In this document: positions 31,713 to 36,021 of the stretch, piece after piece
How the letters are laid out: each line of letters begins with the position of its first letter
How positions within the stretch are numbered: position 1 is the first letter of the stretch
DNA from: Candidatus Gastranaerophilales bacterium
GTDB taxonomy: Bacteria > Cyanobacteriota > Vampirovibrionia > Gastranaerophilales > Gastranaerophilaceae
Direction: 5' to 3'
DNA length: 36,021 bases
Assembly (NCBI GenBank): GCA_944323145.1
Contig: CALURJ010000022.1
Coordinates: 1-36,021, forward strand
Notes under the pieces: generated by a model
What the model saw: only the letters and a program-made list of their open reading frames with translations
The model's database searches: none
What the model was told of the DNA's origin: nothing
Position numbers and translations under genes: made by a program

Positions 31713-33059
31713 ATGGCTGGAACAGATAATATTCAAGCCCAAAATTTAACAATGGCAAATTGGCTGTACGGCGTACAAGCACCGGCTCCAGAAATTACAA
31801 CCGGACAACAGCTGCAAGGCTTAGGCAATGAAGCTTTGTTTGGAAGTGCATTCATGCTCGGAATGCCGCTTTTAGCTGTTCCTTTTAAAAAGCCAATTAG
31901 CGCATTTCAAGGAATGGGTAAAGACGGCAGAAGCTACATGGAGGTCTGGAATGACTTATCTGCGCAGGCAAAAGCCAATAAAGCAGCACTTAAAGGAGAT
32001 AATATCTGGCAGTCATACAGGAACAGAAATTTATACAATAAAATTACAGGAATAGGAACAGAGCTTCCATCCTACGATCCAAATCAAGATCTTTCAAAAC
32101 TCAAACCAAAACAACTTTTAAAATATCAAAATACAGTAACTAAAAGTGCATATTACAGTGATGCTAAACGTTTGATTGAAGAAACCAAACAAATGCTTGA
32201 AAATGCTAAAAAGAACGGCACAACAGTGTCAAGAGAAACATTAAAAGCACAATTCAAAAAAATAAGTGAAGCAGTACGTTCAGGCGATGCAAAAGTTAAT
32301 GCAGCAATGAGAAGTGGCGTACTCAAACCAACATCATTATTGGGTAAAGCCAAACATCAGATTAAATTAAAAACCGGCGGTTATAAAGTAAACGGGGCAT
32401 TACTCAAGACGGCAAGAGGTGCATCTGCCCTTAAATGTGCATCAAAATGCGTAAAAGGGGCAGGATGGATGGCTGCAATAGAGGGAGTTATAGAAATTCC
32501 TGACATCATAGCCGCATACCAGATTGATAAAGAAGAAAAAGCAAAAGGCAAAGCCTCAAACAGAGGAAATAAACAACTTGCAAAATCTGCAGTTAAAGTA
32601 GGATCCAGCGTTCTTGGCTATGCTGCAGGCGCCGCCGCAACAGGAGCAATTGTCGGTTCAGTATTCCCGGGCATAGGAAATGTTGCAGGTGCTGTTATAG
32701 GGTTTGTCGGAGGACTTATCGGCGGATTTATAGCAAGCAAAGTGGCTGGAAAAGCGATGGACGCTGCAACCGGCGAAAAAGATTCTCTTGACAAATCAGA
32801 AGCAGAATTATATGCAGAAGAACAAAATAAGGAAGCTGCTAAAGCAGCAAAATCAGATGTAAAACTTGCAACACTAAGCACAACAGCTCAAGATGAGCTT
32901 TTGGCAGCTGTCGAACAAAGTATTAACAATGGCAATGAAGCACCTGAAGATGTAATAGAGGCATATAACTATGTAATTGCCGCTCGTGAAAATTCCGAAC
33001 AACAAGGCACAGGGGAATCAAAAATTTTGGATTTACTTGCAGGAATTATGAATTGCTAA
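31713..33059 (+). CDS. Glycine-zipper protein B2 (448 aa), paralogue of the preceding gene
   Basis: Not a named family. A hydrophobic N-terminal stretch (about 42-58), a Lys/Glu-rich helical middle (80-215), IEIPDIIAAYQ (260-270), and a glycine/alanine zipper (about 302-339) ending in SKVAGK (342-347) align with protein B1; the N-terminal ~200 residues and the acidic C-terminal tail are extra. The zipper plus long helical middle resembles membrane-inserting effectors or toxins, but that is inference. No signal peptide. AAGGGG lies 6 nt before the ATG. A strong terminator follows. It carries copy 5 of the shared upstream element. Confidence 0.68.
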   Translation: MAGTDNIQAQNLTMANWLYGVQAPAPEITTGQQLQGLGNEALFGSAFMLGMPLLAVPFKKPISAFQGMGKDGRSYMEVWNDLSAQAKANKAALKGDNIWQSYRNRNLYNKITGIGTELPSYDPNQDLSKLKPKQLLKYQNTVTKSAYYSDAKRLIEETKQMLENAKKNGTTVSRETLKAQFKKISEAVRSGDAKVNAAMRSGVLKPTSLLGKAKHQIKLKTGGYKVNGALLKTARGASALKCASKCVKGAGWMAAIEGVIEIPDIIAAYQIDKEEKAKGKASNRGNKQLAKSAVKVGSSVLGYAAGAAATGAIVGSVFPGIGNVAGAVIGFVGGLIGGFIASKVAGKAMDAATGEKDSLDKSEAELYAEEQNKEAAKAAKSDVKLATLSTTAQDELLAAVEQSINNGNEAPEDVIEAYNYVIAARENSEQQGTGESKILDLLAGIMNC

Positions 33060-33076
33060 AGAGTTAATTTAAAAAT

Positions 33077-33107
33077 AAAAAGCCGGAAGTTATACTTCCG
33101 GCTTTTT
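33077..33107. terminator. Bidirectional terminator after B2
   Basis: AGCCGGAAGT (33081-33090), TAT loop, ACTTCCGGCT (33094-33103), flanked by A on the left and T on the right. It serves protein B2 (plus) and the 57-aa gene (minus). Confidence 0.95.
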
Positions 33108-33111
33108 ATTT

Positions 33112-33285
33112 TTAAATTGAAGAAATATTAAAATCTCTTTCTGCACGACTTGAGGATGATTCAAATACAGCCTTCAAAAATCTTTCTATAGTAGCTTCCA
33201 TTGAAGAAATTTCACTTTTTAAAGCCTTATAATTTTCTTCTTTAACATCCCTTAGCGCGTTTTCAAAAATCTCGTCATGATACAT
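33112..33285 (-). CDS. Small helical protein, 57 aa
   Basis: A short gene supported by a near-perfect Shine-Dalgarno (AAAGGAG, 7 nt before the ATG at 33285) and by a bidirectional terminator just after its stop. The product starts MYHDEIFENALRDVKEEN and is one charged amphipathic helix or coiled coil (about 4-42) with a Ser-rich turn near the end (SSSSR, 43-47). No membrane segment or cysteine. Function unknown. No clear promoter was found in the 185-nt gap upstream, which it shares divergently with the kinase gene. Confidence 0.68.
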   Translation of the reverse strand: MYHDEIFENALRDVKEENYKALKSEISSMEATIERFLKAVFESSSSRAERDFNISSI

Positions 33286-33470
33286 ATCAAATCTCCTTTA
33301 ATGACTTTGCAATCACCTGCAAAAACTACTTCACATATTCCCTCTAACGGTATTTTTAAAAACTTTCTTTAACAAATTTGGCAATATTGTTACAAAATTT
33401 ATTATTTTATGATTATTTCTACAAAATAAAATAACTTTAATGTAGAATATTAGAATACAGGGGAAAAAGA

Positions 33471-34307
33471 ATGGCAACCGATTTTCTAACAAGTTACGAT
33501 TATTATTCAAGCAGACGTGATATGGAAGTCATATCAAATATTGTTGAGTCTTTAAAAAAAATTTTGGAAGAAGATAAACTTCAAACTCAGCCTTTATTTT
33601 TAAAAACATCCGAAAATCTTATTTTGAATATTGCAAGAAAAGTTGTTCAGGAGAAAAAGAAAACTTTCTTAATAGGCATTACAGGTGAAAGTGCTTCCGG
33701 TAAAACGGTTTTTGTTGACAATACGATAAAAGCCTGCGTTAAAGAAAAAAAAGAAGGCATATACACTGTAATACGCTGTGATGACTATTACAAAGATACT
33801 TCAAAAGAACTTTTGGCAGCGGGCAGCTATGAAGAATTATTCAAAACAGGCTTCAGCTTCGATACTCCTGATGCTATTGATTTGGAATTAATGAAAAAAC
33901 ATCTTATGAAATTAAAAGCAGGAAGAGAAATTGTTTCTCCCAGATATGATTTCGTTACCTGTGTATCCGACCCTGCAGGAGATGTCAAAAAGCCTGCCAA
34001 AGTTGTTTTAACAGAAGGATTGTATGTTTTAAACGAAGGTATAAGAGATATTATGGATGTAAAAGTATATGTCTATACCCCGCTTGAAGTTATCAAAGAA
34101 AGATGGTACAAACGAGCTGCTCTGAGAGGAAAAACAGGAGCGGCAGCGGATTTACAGTTTCAGGATGTAAACAAAACCGCACAGCAATATATACGTCCTG
34201 CATACCAGATTTCGGACGCCGTTATTAACGGAATGGTTTCCCAAAAATATATTCAGGAAATTACAGACGAAATATTTAATACATTAAAAAATATAGTTGA
34301 ATATTAA
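33471..34307 (+). CDS. Uridine kinase-like P-loop kinase
   Basis: A 278-aa member of the phosphoribulokinase/uridine kinase family. After a ~65-residue N-terminal helical extension comes Walker A GESASGKT (about 77-84), then CDDYYKD, the FDTPDAIDLELM segment matching the uridine-kinase FDHPDAFD motif, SPRYDF, and VLTEGLYVL, the family's Walker-B-like strand. Uridine kinases phosphorylate uridine and cytidine in pyrimidine salvage; the N-terminal extension and Thr in place of the usual His in FDHP make the substrate less certain. GGGG lies 8 nt before the ATG; TAGAAT (33444-33449) may be the -10 box. Confidence 0.78.
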   Translation: MATDFLTSYDYYSSRRDMEVISNIVESLKKILEEDKLQTQPLFLKTSENLILNIARKVVQEKKKTFLIGITGESASGKTVFVDNTIKACVKEKKEGIYTVIRCDDYYKDTSKELLAAGSYEELFKTGFSFDTPDAIDLELMKKHLMKLKAGREIVSPRYDFVTCVSDPAGDVKKPAKVVLTEGLYVLNEGIRDIMDVKVYVYTPLEVIKERWYKRAALRGKTGAAADLQFQDVNKTAQQYIRPAYQISDAVINGMVSQKYIQEITDEIFNTLKNIVEY

Positions 34308-34313
34308 TAAAAT

Positions 34314-34348
34314 AAAGGAGCCTGAAAAATCAGGCTCCTTTATTTTTT
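34314..34348. terminator. Bidirectional terminator after the kinase gene
   Basis: AAAGGAGCCTGA (34314-34325), AAAA loop, TCAGGCTCCTTT (34330-34341), then TATTTTTT; TATTTTATT follows on the minus strand. It serves the kinase and the convergent secreted-protein gene. Confidence 0.93.
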
Positions 34349-34706
34349 AGTGATTAATCATGCAGGGGCATTTTGGCTGCACAGGCTGCAAGTAAATTCT
34401 TTCACAGGTATCGCAGGTTTCGTTAAAAGCCCTTGTACATGTTGGACATGTATTTAATGTTACACGTGTACATTCGTCACATTTAACTTTTTTAACCTTA
34501 CACTTATTACAATTTTTAAATCCTGTAAAAGGATTAAGGCTAAAATTAGTCTTATTTTCACCTATACCGATATATGGCAGCGGATTAAGATAAGAAATAT
34601 AAGGCATAGGGTTTAAAGACTGAGCACCTTCCCACGCAGCAAATGCTCCTTGAGTTGAAAATGAAATAGCACCAATCAATGCTAAAGTAATACATAAATT
34701 TTTCAT
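34347..34706 (-). CDS. Secreted CxxC-repeat protein (119 aa)
   Basis: A signal peptide (MKNLCITLALIGAISFSTQG, cleavage probably after AFA at 23) sends it across the inner membrane. A Pro/Tyr/Asn-rich linker follows, then four CxxC pairs at 66/69, 76/79, 87/90 and 98/101, evenly spaced by 10-11 residues, and a closing CPC (113/115). Regular CxxC repeats usually bind zinc or form disulfides; in the periplasm disulfide bonding or metal binding are both possible. No named family recognised. GGGAG lies 6 nt before the ATG; a small 7-bp hairpin (34737-34754) sits in the leader. Confidence 0.75.
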   Translation of the reverse strand: MKNLCITLALIGAISFSTQGAFAAWEGAQSLNPMPYISYLNPLPYIGIGENKTNFSLNPFTGFKNCNKCKVKKVKCDECTRVTLNTCPTCTRAFNETCDTCERIYLQPVQPKCPCMINH

Positions 34707-34797
34707 AAAATACTCCCATAAATTTTTGACAGCTACAAATCTGCCTACAGATTTATTTTAAACTTTATAACTTATGGTTACTATAGCCTAAATAACA

Positions 34798-34826
34798 AGA
34801 GAACTACCCGAAAGTAGTCCTCTTTT
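34798..34826. terminator. Hairpin downstream of the SLH gene
   Basis: A 10-bp stem with one G-U pair (34798-34807 with 34814-34823) and 6-nt loop. It lies 30 nt after the SLH stop on the minus strand, where its T tract is interrupted (TTGTTATTT), and ends in TTTT on the plus strand. Confidence 0.6.
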
Positions 34827-34851
34827 AAGATTAAATTTTAAAATATATGAA

Positions 34852-36021
34852 TTAAAGAGCCTGCTGAACTCTGCAAATTGAAGCATCATCAAGCAATATT
34901 ACATATACTTCTTCACCGGCTTTTGCGTGGTATTTCAAGCCCGGAGTTACAAGGCCTGTAACTAAACCGACAGCAGCACCAACCGGAGTACCGATTGCAA
35001 CACCTGTACCGATTTTGTCAGGGCTTGGGATAAATGCGAAACCAACACCTGCACCGGTACCGATTGCACCGCCTGTTACTGTGCATAATGCAAGCTTACC
35101 TGCAGTCATCCATGGGCCTTCTTTTAAAGAATAATCTTTAGAGAAAGGTTTTGCATTGAAAGCGAGTTCTTTTCCGTTAGGAAGAACAACCTTTGTTAAC
35201 TGAGGATAAACTCTTGCATTTTTGTTAAACCATCTCTGATCTTTAATTTCATTGATTTGTGCAATGAATTTTGTTCCTTCAGGAATAACAAGTGTACCTT
35301 CTTTAGTGTAAATAGCTTCCGGTGCCACAAAAGTAACAATGTCACCAGCTTTATGTTTTTCAGATTTAAATTTTTCAGTGAATGCAACAGAAAGAACGTT
35401 TCCTTCAGCAATTACACTTTCAACATTGTTTACCATAACTTCATTGTTAGGAGCGTTTCTTTTAACATCAAGGTGTTCAACTCTTGTTTTGCCCAAGTAT
35501 TGTTCTTTTACAAGGTCTAATTTTTCTTTTAATCTTGCTAAAAGAACAGCTGCTTCAGCTCTTGACAAATTGTCATTAGGTCTGAGCTCTCTTGAATCAG
35601 GATAGTTTACGTAAATACCATAGTTGATTGTTTTAGCGTAAACTTTTTTTGCCCATCCAGGAATAGCTGCAGCATCTTTAAACTGATTAAGAACAGAAGT
35701 ATCAGCATTCATATCTTTTGTAATATGGCTGATAACAGACTGAGCCTCAGATCTTAACACTGGTCTGTAAGGCTTAAATGTGTTGTCAGGATAACCATAA
35801 ACCAAACCTAATTGCTGTGAACGCAAAATATTGTTGTAATCAGGATTGCTTGATGAAACATCTTTAAATTTGTTTGAAATATTAACGTTAATATTTTCAT
35901 CAGACAGAACTTTCAACAAAGCATTAACAAATTCGACCCTTGTAATAGTTTTTTCAGGATTGAAACGATCTCCTGATAAAGTCATAATATTGTTATCAAC
36001 AACAATATTAATTTCCTTGCT
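34852..36021 (-). CDS. SLH-domain envelope protein (5' end outside window)
   Basis: The frame is open to the window edge, so the 389 residues seen are a C-terminal part; the ATG at 35985 is internal to the first SLH repeat. Three SLH modules are visible: NPEKTITRVEFVNALLK, a second with YGYPDNTFKPYRPVLRSEA, and a third with YPDSRELRPNDNLSRAEAAVLL. SLH domains bind pyruvylated wall polymer; csaB in this window encodes the pyruvylating enzyme. The rest is a beta-rich domain (GDIVTFVAPE, VIPEGTKFIAQI, VVLPNGKELAF) and a Gly-rich hydrophobic stretch (GGAIGTGAGVGFAF) near the C-terminus. It is likely an outer-envelope anchoring protein. Confidence 0.85.
   Translation of the reverse strand, partial: SKEINIVVDNNIMTLSGDRFNPEKTITRVEFVNALLKVLSDENINVNISNKFKDVSSSNPDYNNILRSQQLGLVYGYPDNTFKPYRPVLRSEAQSVISHITKDMNADTSVLNQFKDAAAIPGWAKKVYAKTINYGIYVNYPDSRELRPNDNLSRAEAAVLLARLKEKLDLVKEQYLGKTRVEHLDVKRNAPNNEVMVNNVESVIAEGNVLSVAFTEKFKSEKHKAGDIVTFVAPEAIYTKEGTLVIPEGTKFIAQINEIKDQRWFNKNARVYPQLTKVVLPNGKELAFNAKPFSKDYSLKEGPWMTAGKLALCTVTGGAIGTGAGVGFAFIPSPDKIGTGVAIGTPVGAAVGLVTGLVTPGLKYHAKAGEEVYVILLDDASICRVQQAL

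Noticed and set aside
35985-36010. 10-bp inverted repeat AATATTGTT / AACAATATT
   Set aside because: It lies within the SLH coding region at the window edge and encodes ordinary residues; likely chance in AT-rich sequence.
1-36021. CRISPR array, insertion sequence, prophage or replication origin
   Set aside because: No regularly spaced repeats, transposase, integrase or phage structural genes, and no dnaA/DnaA-box cluster were seen.

Overview
The window is a 36 kb, AT-rich bacterial chromosome segment (by eye about one third G+C) with short intergenic gaps. The genes suggest a non-photosynthetic relative of Cyanobacteria, most likely a gut Vampirovibrionia/Gastranaerophilales ('Melainabacteria') genome. 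Pointers are a Tic20-like membrane protein, a CHASE2 adenylate cyclase, a Ski2-like helicase, a RecG with a long N-terminus, an SLH-domain envelope protein, and several gene families I associate only with that group. This placement is inference; no marker was compared against a database.

Layout. 1-1.45 kb: end of a ribosomal protein operon (rplO tail, secY, strong terminator). 1.6-3.4 kb: PilZ protein and a short Orn/Lys/Arg-decarboxylase-fold protein, separated by a cluster of hairpins. 3.4-6.0 kb: a 738-aa protein behind a textbook sigma-28 (flagellar) promoter, bracketed by inverted copies of a ~75-bp intergenic repeat. 6.1-9.2 kb: HEAT-like protein, GT-C-like membrane protein, patatin lipase. 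9.27 kb: tRNA-Leu(UAA). 9.5-10.5 kb: EF-hand protein. 10.5-13.0 kb, minus strand: KDPG-aldolase-like gene, KDG kinase, csaB. 13.1-17.4 kb: adenylate cyclase and recG. 17.5-20.0 kb: two paralogous Gly/Met-rich proteins. 20.1-22.7 kb: rpiB, rsfS, TPR protein, Tic20-like protein. 22.7-27.0 kb, minus: phosphodiester glycosidase, small protein, Ski2-like helicase. 27.2-30.6 kb: small protein, serS, small protein, NAD-type isocitrate dehydrogenase, Cys-rich mini-protein. 30.7-33.3 kb: two paralogous glycine-zipper proteins and a 57-aa gene. 33.5-36.0 kb: uridine-kinase-like gene, secreted CxxC protein, and an SLH protein running off the window.

The most notable signal is regulatory. Five scattered genes (starts 9483, 17531, 19078, 30733, 31713) share an upstream element, GCAATT, exactly 17 nt, then TTTATATAT (TTTATGTAA in one copy), 26-37 nt before the start codon. 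Their products are unannotated proteins without classical signal peptides, rich in Gly/Met or glycine-zipper segments, and four of them form two paralogous pairs. This looks like one dispersed regulon for an undescribed set of accessory proteins. A second signal is the sigma-28 promoter on the 738-aa protein, which together with the PilZ gene hints at motility. Three genes also appear to be transcribed from, or very near, their start codon (leaderless). CsaB (wall-polymer pyruvylation) and the SLH protein form a plausible functional pair for envelope anchoring.
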